This document shows positions 53,072-60,663 of a stretch of 64,000 nt of DNA, one piece after another. How positions within the stretch are numbered: the stretch's first letter is position 1; every line of letters begins with the position of its first letter. The stretch is taken from positions 1-64,000 of the forward strand of contig CBDIBP010000019.1 in the NCBI GenBank assembly GCA_965276955.1, given 5' to 3'. The position numbers and the translations under genes were made by a program. The notes below the pieces were generated by a model, which did no database searches, was not told the origin of the DNA, and saw only the letters and a program-made list of their open reading frames with translations. Origin of the DNA: JABDEZ01 sp965276955. GTDB lineage: Bacteria; Bacteroidota; Bacteroidia; Chitinophagales; Chitinophagaceae.

Positions 53072-53101
53072 TTGGGAACGTTCCCAACTTCACTACCTTT
53101 G
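53072..53101 (+). promoter_or_regulatory. pruA promoter
   Basis: TTG at 53072-53074 (-33) and TACCTTTG at 53094-53101 (-7, consensus TAnnTTTG) with a 19-bp spacer, a full Bacteroidota-type promoter. It lies 25 bp before the pruA ATG. GGGAACGTTCCC at 53074-53085 is a perfect 12-bp palindrome within the spacer, a possible operator. Confidence 0.75.
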
Positions 53102-53125
53102 CATTCCATTCAGAAAAATAGAACT

Positions 53126-54766
53126 ATGCAAAACGGTTATTTCCAATTCGCCGAACCTAAGAATGAACCCGTACTGGGCTATGCCCCCGGCAGCCCCGAG
53201 CGCGCCAGCCTTAAAAAAGCAGTAGCAGAACTGAAAGCCACCCACCGCGATATACCCATGTACATCGATGGTAAGGAAGTGCGCAGCAATAAGAAAGTAG
53301 AGATGCGCCCCCCGCACGAGACCAGCCACCTGCTGGGTCACTTTTACGCGGGCGATGAGACCCACGTGAACCAGGCCATAGAAGCTGCACTGGCCGCCCG
53401 CGAAAGCTGGGCCGCTACCAGCTGGGAGATACGTGCCAACATATTTATGAAGGCCGCAGAACTGCTGGCTACCAAGTACCGCTACAAAATGAACGCCGCT
53501 ACCATGCTGGGCCAGAGCAAGAATGCTTACCAGGCCGAGATAGACAGCGCGTGCGAACTCATAGATTTTCTGCGCTTCAACGTGCACTTCCTTACAGAGA
53601 TATACAAGCAGCAGCCTATATCGCCGCAGGGCTTCCACAACAGGCTGGAGTACCGCCCGCTGGAAGGTTTTGTACTGGCGGTCACCCCGTTCAACTTTAG
53701 CGCTATTGGTGGCAACCTGCCTACTGCGCCCGCTATGTGCGGCAACGTGGTGGTATGGAAACCTGCCAATACCCAGATATACAGCGCCAGCGTGTTCATG
53801 GAGATACTTATGGAAGCAGGCCTGCCCGATGGCGTTATCAACCTCGTATACCCTCCGGGAGCTATGGTGGGCGATATTTGCTTCAACCACCACCTGTTCG
53901 CTGGTGTGCACTTCACTGGTTCTACCGGGGTGTTCCAGGGCATGTGGAAGACCATTGGCGAGAACATACCTAAGTACCGCTCGTTCCCGCGCATAGTGGG
54001 GGAGACGGGGGGTAAAGACTTTGTGTTCGTACACCCTACGGCCAACGTGGACGAAGTAGTTGCAGGCCTGGCTCGCGGTGCTTTCGAATACCAGGGGCAG
54101 AAATGCTCAGCCGCTTCCCGCGCATACCTGCCTGCTAACCTGGCCGACGAGATAAAGACCAAGCTGATAGCCGAACTGAAGACCATGAAAATGGGCCCGG
54201 TCGACGATTTCAGCAACTTCATCAATGCGGTGATAGATGAGAAGGCGTTCAACAGCATCACTAAGTACATAGATGGCGTTAAGAACAGCAATGGCCAGGC
54301 CACAATAATACACGGTGGCACTTACGATAAAAGCAAGGGCTGGTTCATAGCGCCTACGCTTATAGAAGCTAAAGACCCGAGCTACGTCACCATGTGCGAA
54401 GAGATATTTGGCCCGGTACTGAGCATACACGTGTACGAGCCCGACCAGTGGATACTAACTATGGACATTGTGGATAAGACCTCTCCATACGCCCTTACCG
54501 GTGCTATATTCGCCAAAGACAGGCACGCCATCGAGTACATGACCAAGCGCTTTGTCAACAGCTCCGGCAACTTCTACATCAACGACAAGCCGACCGGTGC
54601 TGTAGTAGGCCAGCAGCCCTTTGGCGGCGCCCGCGCCAGTGGCACCAACGATAAGGCAGGCTCACCCCTCAACCTCTACCGCTGGCTTAGCGCCCGTACC
54701 ATCAAGGAAACACAGGTACCTGCTACAGACTACAGGTACGCGTTTCACGCAGATCAGGCAGACTAA
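53126..54766 (+). CDS. pruA: L-glutamate gamma-semialdehyde (1-pyrroline-5-carboxylate) dehydrogenase
   Basis: Second step of proline breakdown: glutamate semialdehyde plus NAD gives glutamate. 546 residues from ATG 53126; the frame is open 22 codons further, but these overlap the promoter. Aldehyde dehydrogenase residues: Asn in TPFNFSAIGGN (190), Glu293 in GETGGKD, Cys327 in GQKCSAASR, and the C-terminal PFGGARASGTNDK block. It matches the PruA rather than general ALDH branch. Strong GC-rich codon bias compared with the Shedu gene nearby suggests high expression. The 3' end is duplicated as a fragment at 56047-56133. Confidence 0.96.
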   Translation: MQNGYFQFAEPKNEPVLGYAPGSPERASLKKAVAELKATHRDIPMYIDGKEVRSNKKVEMRPPHETSHLLGHFYAGDETHVNQAIEAALAARESWAATSWEIRANIFMKAAELLATKYRYKMNAATMLGQSKNAYQAEIDSACELIDFLRFNVHFLTEIYKQQPISPQGFHNRLEYRPLEGFVLAVTPFNFSAIGGNLPTAPAMCGNVVVWKPANTQIYSASVFMEILMEAGLPDGVINLVYPPGAMVGDICFNHHLFAGVHFTGSTGVFQGMWKTIGENIPKYRSFPRIVGETGGKDFVFVHPTANVDEVVAGLARGAFEYQGQKCSAASRAYLPANLADEIKTKLIAELKTMKMGPVDDFSNFINAVIDEKAFNSITKYIDGVKNSNGQATIIHGGTYDKSKGWFIAPTLIEAKDPSYVTMCEEIFGPVLSIHVYEPDQWILTMDIVDKTSPYALTGAIFAKDRHAIEYMTKRFVNSSGNFYINDKPTGAVVGQQPFGGARASGTNDKAGSPLNLYRWLSARTIKETQVPATDYRYAFHADQAD

Positions 54767-54791
54767 TTTATTTTAAAGTTTATAATAAGGG

Positions 54792-54820
54792 CAGGCTATC
54801 CGGTAGGGTAGCCTGTTTTA
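54792..54820 (+). terminator. pruA terminator
   Basis: CAGGCTATCC, loop GGTA, GGGTAGCCTG: 10-bp stem with one T-G wobble, followed by TTTTATTT, 25 bp after the stop. A decayed relative lies at 55519-55550. Confidence 0.85.
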
Positions 54821-54894
54821 TTTGGCCCATATCAACAAGTGCTTTATGAGTTATGAAAGTATCTTTGTTCCTATTTAATTAGAGTCGTTTTTTT

Positions 54895-55350
54895 ATGAGA
54901 TATATAGTTATCTTTTTGCTGATTTTTGTTTTCTCTGCTTGTAGATCCCAAACGTCAAAAAATATAGGCACAATGGAAAAATTTTCGGTTTTGAAAGCTA
55001 CGAGAAGCGATGGAAAACCTGTTATTGGGTCGGTAAATATGGCCTTTAAGGATTATCAGAATAAGTTACAGTATCCATGGAGTCTGACGCTAAATATTGC
55101 TCTTGATCTGAAAAACGTTACCGCAAATGGACTACCCACTCAACCAGAAACTGATACTGCTAACAATTTTGAAGACGAGTTAGTTAAAAAGATCAAGGAA
55201 TTATCAGGTGCGCACTATATAGGGCATTTCTATAACGACTCATTTCTTGATGTTTACATGTACCTTGATAAGCCAGAAAAAGTTAATGACTATCTGCAAA
55301 CTTGTATTGACAAGCGTGGGCTAACCCGTAATTTTCGTTGGGAGATATAA
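54895..55350 (+). CDS. Small lipoprotein, possibly DUF695-like
   Basis: 151 residues with a lipoprotein signal (lipobox VFSAC, Cys16). The mature part has one alpha/beta domain: ATRSDGKPVIGSVNMAF, LTLNIALDLKNVTANGLPTQPE, a helical FEDELVKKIKE, and DVYMYLDKPEKVNDYLQTC. The nGLP motif and strand order resemble DUF695 proteins with the RraB-like ferredoxin fold, but this is a pattern match only. AT-rich codons contrast with pruA upstream, hinting at separate origin. Confidence 0.72.
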   Translation: MRYIVIFLLIFVFSACRSQTSKNIGTMEKFSVLKATRSDGKPVIGSVNMAFKDYQNKLQYPWSLTLNIALDLKNVTANGLPTQPETDTANNFEDELVKKIKELSGAHYIGHFYNDSFLDVYMYLDKPEKVNDYLQTCIDKRGLTRNFRWEI

Positions 55351-55572
55351 AAGGATCCCGACTGGGAAACTGTTAGTGGGTTTTTAAAATAGCCAGCTCG
55401 GAATAGTCTTCTGACTACGGCGAAATGGTAGCAGACCTTCAAATATGCTTTGTTTCACTCAAGCACAATAACCCATTAGCAATTATCAAATAGCAACGCC
55501 CGCTGCTCTATAAATAATGGCAGCTATCCGGTAAGGTAGCCTGTTCTTGTTTTACCCAAACGATCACTCGAC
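55351..55572. other. Non-coding stretch with repeat fragments
   Basis: 222 bp without a credible gene. It holds the 54-bp direct repeat copy 1 (55456-55509; partner at 57448-57501) and a hairpin at 55519-55550 that resembles the pruA terminator (GCTATCC, GGTA, AGGTAGC, then CTGTTCTTGTTTT), which may still end transcription of the lipoprotein gene. Confidence 0.6.
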
Positions 55573-55953
55573 TCAAGACAATTTATAGCTGAGCTGCCAG
55601 GCTACGCCATACTTATCTGTCAGCCATGCATACCTTTTGCTAAAAGGGTAAGTACCCAACGGCATCAGCACTTTCCCGCCTTCAGACAGGGCTTCAAAAA
55701 ACTGGTCCACTTCGGCTTCCGTATCGCAAACCACGAAAATAGAAGTGGCGGCAGTAAAGGTGAACGCGTGTTGCACAGCGCTATCAATGGCCATGAATTG
55801 CTGGCCGCCCAGTTGGAAGCTGCAGTGCTGTACCATGCCGTTCTCCTGCCGGATCATAGACTTTATTTCAGACCCCGGGAAAATAGAGCAGTACAAATTT
55901 ACAGCGGCTTCTGCTTGTCCCTCGAACATTAAAAAAGTGGCGATCGTTTGCAT
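55573..55953 (-). CDS. VOC-superfamily (PhnB-like) protein
   Basis: 126 residues with the two beta-alpha-beta-beta-beta modules of the glyoxalase/bleomycin-resistance superfamily, closest to the PhnB/DUF899-type group: ATFLMFEGQAEAAVNLYCSIFPGSEI at the start, CSFQLGGQQFMAIDS, and YAWLTDKYGVAWQLSY at the end. It probably dimerises and may bind a metal, but the metal residues are incomplete by eye. Function unknown. It stands alone between repeat-bearing gaps. Confidence 0.88.
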   Translation of the reverse strand: MQTIATFLMFEGQAEAAVNLYCSIFPGSEIKSMIRQENGMVQHCSFQLGGQQFMAIDSAVQHAFTFTAATSIFVVCDTEAEVDQFFEALSEGGKVLMPLGTYPFSKRYAWLTDKYGVAWQLSYKLS

Positions 55954-56420
55954 AGTGTAGCTTAGATATTGCTCAAAAGTGCTTTAATTTTTTACTATTT
56001 CCAAGAATATGGAATAGGTAATTACTTGCTGTAATTGAGAAGCCAACCGCTGGCTCAGTGCCGCCCCATAAAGGAAACACCGGTACCTGCTACCGACTAC
56101 AGGTAGGCGCGTTTCACGCAGATCAGCCGGACTTTGTGGGAGTCTGTTTTTCTTTTATGGGTTTTTCAGGCGTTCTTTTAGGATTGGGTTTATTACTGAA
56201 GCCGCTCATCATTGTTGTTTTACATATTAATTGGTAGAATTTTGATTGCGCATATAATTTCGACCCGACTAGTTTCTAGAATTTTAATCGGCGTAGTGTC
56301 CTTTTGTCTACGTCGATAACGGTAAGCAAATTTTAGATTTACGTTTTTTTATTTCATTGACAATACTTCCATTGTTCTGGATTCAACCAATCTGGTAAAC
56401 TCTTGCAAGAACTAATTAAT
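55954..56420. other. Gap with pruA fragment; otherwise no clear gene
   Basis: 467 bp upstream of the VOC gene and downstream of the Shedu gene. Beyond the pruA fragment it has a 28-codon Lys/Pro-rich minus-strand frame (56123-56209, MSGFSNKPNP) with no support, and AT-rich DNA. No terminator with a good U-tract was found after the Shedu gene. Confidence 0.5.
56047..56133 (+). pseudogene. Duplicated fragment of the pruA 3' end
   Basis: 87 bp that align with 54679-54764 of pruA (same orientation, about 85 per cent identical by eye; GGTACCTGCTAC and GTTTCACGCAGATCAG are shared exactly). A 1-base deletion, a 2-base insertion and an in-frame stop make it non-coding. Nothing of the remaining pruA is present. 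Confidence 0.85.
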
Positions 56421-57314
56421 CTACTTTTCATCAGTTTGTGTCAACAGAACGCCCACTTCGCCATTGTGATATCTATCAAAATTTCTAGCCACATCCACAA
56501 GTCTATTATAAGTAAATATTTTAGTTCTGTAGTCTGCATTGTTTATTTGGTTAATGCGCCTTCTTTTCTCATCATCAACAATGTTTCTATTTCCAATAAT
56601 TATGTAATAATTCATATAAATAAAAGTATCGGGTGCTTTTAAATAATGTCCAGTTCCATTAACCGGTATTCTAACGCTTTTACAATCTCCCAATAAATCC
56701 TTTTTTATGCACCAATCAGATAAGTCTTTCCTAAAATGAGCGGAATATTGCTCAATGTATTCTTTCCAGTCATTTAATTGAGCAATCGCACCATTCAAAC
56801 GTTGAGATGGGACTCCAGCCTTTGTTATCACACTATCATCACTCGGCTCTAATTCAATAATGTGAACTTCCCAAGCACCAGAATAACAAGTTACTACTAC
56901 ATAATCTGCTTTGTATTTAGAACCAAAAGGAAACTCTTTTATAACATATGTACAATGCCCTCCAGTGGTACATACCGCCCACCTTAGGATGTTTGGATGT
57001 TTACTTAAGAAAAGCGCGACATCTCTTTCTCCTTGACTTGAATCAATTATAGTTTGTAATTTTTCGCTTAAAATAAACGACTTAACGCCCGAATGACTAA
57101 TAACCCACTTTGTTCCCTTTCCAGCTGGTTGTTTTGCGTTGGGAATTAGTTCGTACTTACAATATTGTCGCAATTGATGTTGGGTAATATCAAAATCGGA
57201 AAGCAAACCTAGGCTGTGCAAGTATTTGTTACTTTCAGGTAATGACACCGTTTTTTTTCCACTAACCTCCATATAGTAGTCAAGTGCATTTATTAGTTCA
57301 GTGATAGATGCCAT
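56421..57314 (-). CDS. Shedu-type (DUF4263/SduA C-terminal) anti-phage nuclease
   Basis: 297 residues from ATG 57314 (MASITELI). The frame is open to 57482, but the extension runs through a palindrome and a direct repeat and is not accepted. Residues 1-90 form a variable helical N-terminal domain. From about 95 the DUF4263 pattern follows: GERDVALFLSKHPNILR, Glu127 in IKEFPFGSKYKADYVV with Asp137, then HIIELEPSDD (Glu154, Glu156) as the PD-(D/E)xK-like core, AIAQLNDWKEYI, and TYNRLVDVARNF. Shedu is a single-gene defence system with a nuclease of this fold. AT-rich codons and flanking repeats suggest acquisition by transfer. Confidence 0.82.
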   Translation of the reverse strand: MASITELINALDYYMEVSGKKTVSLPESNKYLHSLGLLSDFDITQHQLRQYCKYELIPNAKQPAGKGTKWVISHSGVKSFILSEKLQTIIDSSQGERDVALFLSKHPNILRWAVCTTGGHCTYVIKEFPFGSKYKADYVVVTCYSGAWEVHIIELEPSDDSVITKAGVPSQRLNGAIAQLNDWKEYIEQYSAHFRKDLSDWCIKKDLLGDCKSVRIPVNGTGHYLKAPDTFIYMNYYIIIGNRNIVDDEKRRRINQINNADYRTKIFTYNRLVDVARNFDRYHNGEVGVLLTQTDEK

Positions 57315-57384
57315 GTAGAATATTGATTCAATAAATATAGTGATTTTATTCACGTATATAAACTTATTTCCTATGCCCATGCTC

Positions 57385-57439
57385 GGCGAGATCTCTGATC
57401 TCGTCGCACCGGTAGGCAATCTCCAGATTGCCGTTTTTT
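57385..57439 (+). terminator. Double palindrome ending in a T-run, no gene upstream
   Basis: Hairpin one GGCGAGATC/GATCTCGTC (57385-57405, 3-nt loop, one wobble) and hairpin two GGCAATCT/AGATTGCC (57415-57432) followed by GTTTTTT. It looks like a plus-strand terminator but no plus-strand gene precedes it. It could be a REP-type palindrome. It lies in the leader of the Shedu gene. Confidence 0.55.
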
Positions 57440-57447
57440 CATTCTTG

Positions 57448-57501
57448 CACTCAAAGCATAATAGCCCAATAGCACCTATCAAATAGCAACCCCGAAGCTC
57501 T
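57448..57501 (+). repeat. 54-bp direct repeat, copy 2
   Basis: Aligns with 55456-55509 in the same orientation (roughly 80 per cent identical by eye, with one offsetting indel pair). Both copies share CACTCAA at one end, TATCAAATAGCAAC inside, and GCTCT at the other end. The pair brackets the VOC gene, pruA fragment and Shedu gene. Confidence 0.65.
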
Positions 57502-57564
57502 GGATGTTCCGCATGCCATCCAGAACTCCAATGAGGCCCGATCTGTGGTCATAAGTGTTCAACC

Positions 57565-57810
57565 ACACTAAAGTAGCCGGATACAAACCGAATAAATTAT
57601 CTGTACAAGCTGAGCCTATATTCAGCCACCTTTTTTTGTACCGATCCTTCATCGGCTACAAAAAACCAGTGGCCCTCAATGCGAGTACCCCACGTAGCAC
57701 GCAGTAGAGCTAACCCCTAAGCCCGCGGAGCGATTGGCTTTAGGGGCGGCTTTTTTTGCCTGCCCCGCAGGCTTGCGGGGTTTCTTTTTTGCCGCCAAAA
57801 AAGAAATGAC
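57565..57810. repeat. Structured intergenic repeat, copy 2
   Basis: Same element as 52762-53010 and same orientation. Hairpin 1 at 57632-57665 (14 bp with a bulged C, loop CCTTC), conserved GCAGTAGAGCT, hairpin 2 at 57714-57746 (CCCCTAAGCC / GGCTTTAGGGG around loop CGCGGAGCGAT), an extra GC-rich hairpin CCCCGCA/TGCGGGG at 57763-57780, and hairpin 3 at 57781-57806 (TTTCTTTTTTG/CAAAAAAGAAA). No shared open frame with copy 1. Confidence 0.8.
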
Positions 57811-58009
57811 AACATAAGCAGGAATTGAGGAGCAAATATTCCGAACACGCTATTAAATACCGATTCTAAATATGTGCATATGTTCTTTTGGAAATGCCTG
57901 TCCCAGCATCGTATCTTGCTTGGTCAAAAAACCTACCTATGCATCCTATCATAACAAGAACACTCCCAGACAATAAATTTCCGCTACGCCTGTCCCGCCT
58001 TGCTTTTAC

Positions 58010-58341
58010 CGGCGGAAGTAAAAAGCGGTAATTATTCAGCAAGTAGAATAATCGCATATTAGCCACCAGCAAGCATTTAATGAGTTGGCATTGCGCTAAA
58101 TTTCCGATTTTAATTTTTATTACTTATCGGTAATTTTCAAAAGAACTGTCAATACGGGCTGCGTACCGTTTGGCAGGCCCGCAATAAAAAGCCCCAGAAG
58201 CAAATTTCCACTATCGGTAAAAAGAGGTAATTTTTCGCGAGTTAAAATATTCGCATATTAGCCACCATAAAGGATCTACGGGGTTGTTATACTCTTAAAT
58301 TTCCCGTTTTATTTTTTATTACCTGTCGGTAATTTTTAAAA
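58010..58341. repeat. Non-coding tandem repeat with 199-bp period
   Basis: Two diverged units in a 1-kb gene-free stretch (57315-58349). Three landmarks recur exactly 199 bp apart: GTAAAAAG (58018 and 58217), CGCATATTAGCCACCA (58053 and 58252), and an A/T-rich 45-bp block beginning AAATTTCC (58098-58142 and 58297-58341) that ends each unit and contains a TTAC/GGTAA dyad. Between landmarks the units differ. No coding frame crosses both. Confidence 0.8.
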
Positions 58342-58349
58342 CCCATCCA

Positions 58350-58871
58350 TTATTTCAATACTATTTGCTCCACCGTCTCCAATACCTTATGTTCATAACT
58401 AATGATATCTATAGCAGAGATACGCCCCTTTATAGCAAGGTCGTTCGTGTTCCACTCATCCACAAGACGCTTTATAGCCATTTTATCCAGCGAGTTGGCT
58501 ATCTCTATGTGTGGTATATAGTCAATATCCAGCCGGTGGTGGTGGTCAAGTGCGCCGCTATATAGTTTATCATGCAGTTTCTTTATATGGCTGTGCCCTT
58601 CATCCGGGATCAAAAAAGCAAAGTAGTACTCACTGAATGCATCTTTATTAATGGTCGCACACCTCAGCACGAACGATATAGGCGCCGCACCCCGCAACTG
58701 TTGCTTTACTTCAGCCACAAAGTCGCCCACCGCCATATCATCTACCAGGAACACGAATGTAAAGTGCGGCGCTATAGAGCCATACAAGCGGTCATTATCC
58801 TTACGGCACTCCTGTATCAGTTCCAGGTCACCCGCTTCCAGTTCAGGATAGGCTACTACATATAGGCGCAT
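58350..58871 (-). CDS. 2H phosphoesterase / 2'-5' RNA ligase family protein
   Basis: 173 residues with the two His motifs of the LigT/2H fold: HFTFVF (about 36-41) and HIEIAN (about 126-131), the second in a slightly degenerate form (HxExA rather than HxT/Sx-hydrophobic). The spacing of about 90 residues is normal. Such enzymes act on cyclic phosphates or 2'-5' bonds in RNA or small nucleotides; the substrate is unknown. It follows the 199-bp repeat and seems to be monocistronic. Confidence 0.85.
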   Translation of the reverse strand: MRLYVVAYPELEAGDLELIQECRKDNDRLYGSIAPHFTFVFLVDDMAVGDFVAEVKQQLRGAAPISFVLRCATINKDAFSEYYFAFLIPDEGHSHIKKLHDKLYSGALDHHHRLDIDYIPHIEIANSLDKMAIKRLVDEWNTNDLAIKGRISAIDIISYEHKVLETVEQIVLK

Positions 58872-58974
58872 AGGGTAGTGGCTTTATTTACAACCATCTT
58901 TTAAAAATAGCTGCTTTTCCCCTGTGCACAAACTATTCATCAAAACACATAACTTTCCACAACAAAACATAACT

Positions 58975-59481
58975 ATGAGACCAGATTCAGTCATTACAAT
59001 AGACCCTGCCGCAGGGGAGACGCTGGCCATCGCAGGCGGGGCATACCGCATACTCCTTACAGGTGCGCAAACCAATGGCAACTGTGCTATCATAGAGATG
59101 AACGTGCCACCACACAGCGGTCCGGGCCCACATGCACACGCAGCCACACAGGAATCGTTCTACGTGTTGGAGGGTGAGGTTGTGGTACGTTCAGAGACCC
59201 AGACCTACACAGCGCGCAAGGGTGCCTTTATCAATATACCATTGGGTGGGGCCATACATAATTTCAAGAACGAGTCCGATCGGATGGCGCGCCTGCTGTG
59301 CATTGTAGCGCCCGCCGGTATGGATGAGATGTTTCGCGAGATAGGGAAGCCTGTAGTAGCAGGCGAGCCTATACCACCGCCACAAGGGCCACCACCACCC
59401 GAAGTGCTGAAACATCTTGGCGACAAGTACGGACAGGAATTTTTTCCGCCAGACTATTTATTAAATAAGGGTGTGAAATAA
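58975..59481 (+). CDS. Cupin-domain protein (quercetin-dioxygenase-like)
   Basis: 168 residues from ATG 58975; an upstream in-frame GTG at 58924 adds nothing recognisable. One cupin barrel: GPGPHAHAATQESFYVLEGEVVV supplies the His-x-His and Glu of motif 1, and PLGGAIHNFKN the motif 2 His, so a divalent metal is likely bound. The tail is Pro-rich (PIPPPQGPPPPEV). It could be a dioxygenase or an isomerase; not decidable. Ends 6 bp from the convergent channel gene. Confidence 0.88.
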   Translation: MRPDSVITIDPAAGETLAIAGGAYRILLTGAQTNGNCAIIEMNVPPHSGPGPHAHAATQESFYVLEGEVVVRSETQTYTARKGAFINIPLGGAIHNFKNESDRMARLLCIVAPAGMDEMFREIGKPVVAGEPIPPPQGPPPPEVLKHLGDKYGQEFFPPDYLLNKGVK

Positions 59482-59487
59482 GAAAGC

Positions 59488-60072
59488 TTATTCGCCTTCC
59501 ATCAATGCCCTTTCAATGTTCTTGTCTGGTATCAGCCACACTATAGCTATGGCCACATATATCGCTCCAGATGCTATGGTCGATATATAGGCCAGCGGTA
59601 GGGCGCACACATATGCTATGGTCGATGCTATTCCTTTTTTGTCCAGGGAGTTCAGCGCTGTCTTTAGCTGTGTTATGTCGCGCCTGTGCTGCTCCACCGC
59701 TTTCTGCAGCAGAAAGAATGTAATGCTGCAGCCCAGCAGCAGTATGCCATACAGGAATACGGTATTAGCGGCAAACTCATTCTCGCCCATCCAGCCGGTC
59801 GCAAATGGTATCAGCGAAAGGGTGAACAGCAGGCTAAGATTGGCCCATATAATGCCCGAAGAAATATTCTTTAAAGAATGCAGCAGGTGATGATGGTTGC
59901 CCCAATAGATACCTACATATACAAAGCTCAGCAAGTAGCTCATAAATGTAGGCAGTAAGGGCCGCAGTTCGCCCCATTCAGCGCCATGGGGCACCTTTAT
60001 TTCCAGCACCATTATGGTAATGATAATGGCTAAAACCCCATCACTAAATGCTTCTAACCTTGTCTTGTTCAT
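59488..60072 (-). CDS. TMEM175/DUF1211 family potassium channel-like protein
   Basis: 194 residues with six membrane helices and the defining N-terminal RLEAFSDGVLAIIITIMVLE (FSDG motif that lines the pore in bacterial TMEM175). GNHHHLLHSL in the next helix is typical too. Bacterial members form tetrameric weakly selective K+ channels. One TMEM175 repeat, as usual in bacteria. Likely monocistronic. Confidence 0.92.
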   Translation of the reverse strand: MNKTRLEAFSDGVLAIIITIMVLEIKVPHGAEWGELRPLLPTFMSYLLSFVYVGIYWGNHHHLLHSLKNISSGIIWANLSLLFTLSLIPFATGWMGENEFAANTVFLYGILLLGCSITFFLLQKAVEQHRRDITQLKTALNSLDKKGIASTIAYVCALPLAYISTIASGAIYVAIAIVWLIPDKNIERALMEGE

Positions 60073-60160
60073 ATATTGCTATTCTTGTTTAAAAATAGCA
60101 ATAATGCAACAGCAGGCGAAACTTTGAAAGAACAAGACCTATTGCCTACGGGTAATAGGT

Positions 60161-60511
60161 CTACTTTATCTTATCCAGGTATTTTTTCTCTATAACATAA
60201 GAGATGATCAACCCTATACCACCACCTATACCTATCAGAGCAAAGTATATGGGTACTGTCTCGTTTGGGTTGGTACGGTGTATAAATACATAGGTATCCA
60301 TTATATAGGCACCGAATAAGCCAAGTCCGGCACCGGTAAGCAGCAATCCAAATTTAAGGCTGCTAAATGGTTTGGGTACAATACCGCTGTTTTCCCGTGG
60401 ATTTAGCCCTTTTTCCAGCATGGCCATGTTCTCGCGGCTGCGTACATAGTATATCCCAAAGAGCATACCAAAAAGACTGATGAATAATACAATAGGAACC
60501 AGATCGTGCAT
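60161..60511 (-). CDS. DUF6249-type small membrane protein
   Basis: 116 residues from ATG 60511 (MHDLVPIVLF); the longer frame to 60562 adds 17 residues that are not membrane-like. Three hydrophobic helices: VPIVLFISLFGMLFGIYYV, FGLLLTGAGLGLFGAYIM and PIYFALIGIGGGIGLIISYV, with ENMAMLEKGLNPRE in the first loop. This pattern matches small proteins often encoded beside ECF sigma factor genes in Bacteroidota; the sigma gene here is divergent, 152 bp away. A 12-bp hairpin (60135-60162) overlaps its stop codon and may terminate it. Confidence 0.82.
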   Translation of the reverse strand: MHDLVPIVLFISLFGMLFGIYYVRSRENMAMLEKGLNPRENSGIVPKPFSSLKFGLLLTGAGLGLFGAYIMDTYVFIHRTNPNETVPIYFALIGIGGGIGLIISYVIEKKYLDKIK

Positions 60512-60663
60512 AATTGTAAGTTTAAAGTTTAAAAATAAATGTGTTGAATGCAATTGCTGCAATTAAGACTACCTACTTTTAAATGTGGTTACAAGAATTG
60601 CAAAAAAACTTCAACATCCGCTTTTGTAACCATTGCACTTACACCGGCGTCTAAGCATTACTT

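Noticed and set aside
53093..54034. 313-codon minus-strand frame opposite pruA
   Set aside because: Shadow produced by the GC-rich codon bias of pruA; runs into its promoter.
56123..56209. 28-codon Lys/Pro-rich minus-strand frame
   Set aside because: Too short, overlaps the pruA fragment, no supporting signal.
57315..57482. N-terminal extension of the Shedu protein to 57482
   Set aside because: The extra 56 codons cross a double palindrome with T-run and a direct repeat, and contain no domain pattern.
58010..58341. CRISPR-like array
   Set aside because: Only two units, 199-bp period, no short identical repeats or spacers and no cas genes in the window.
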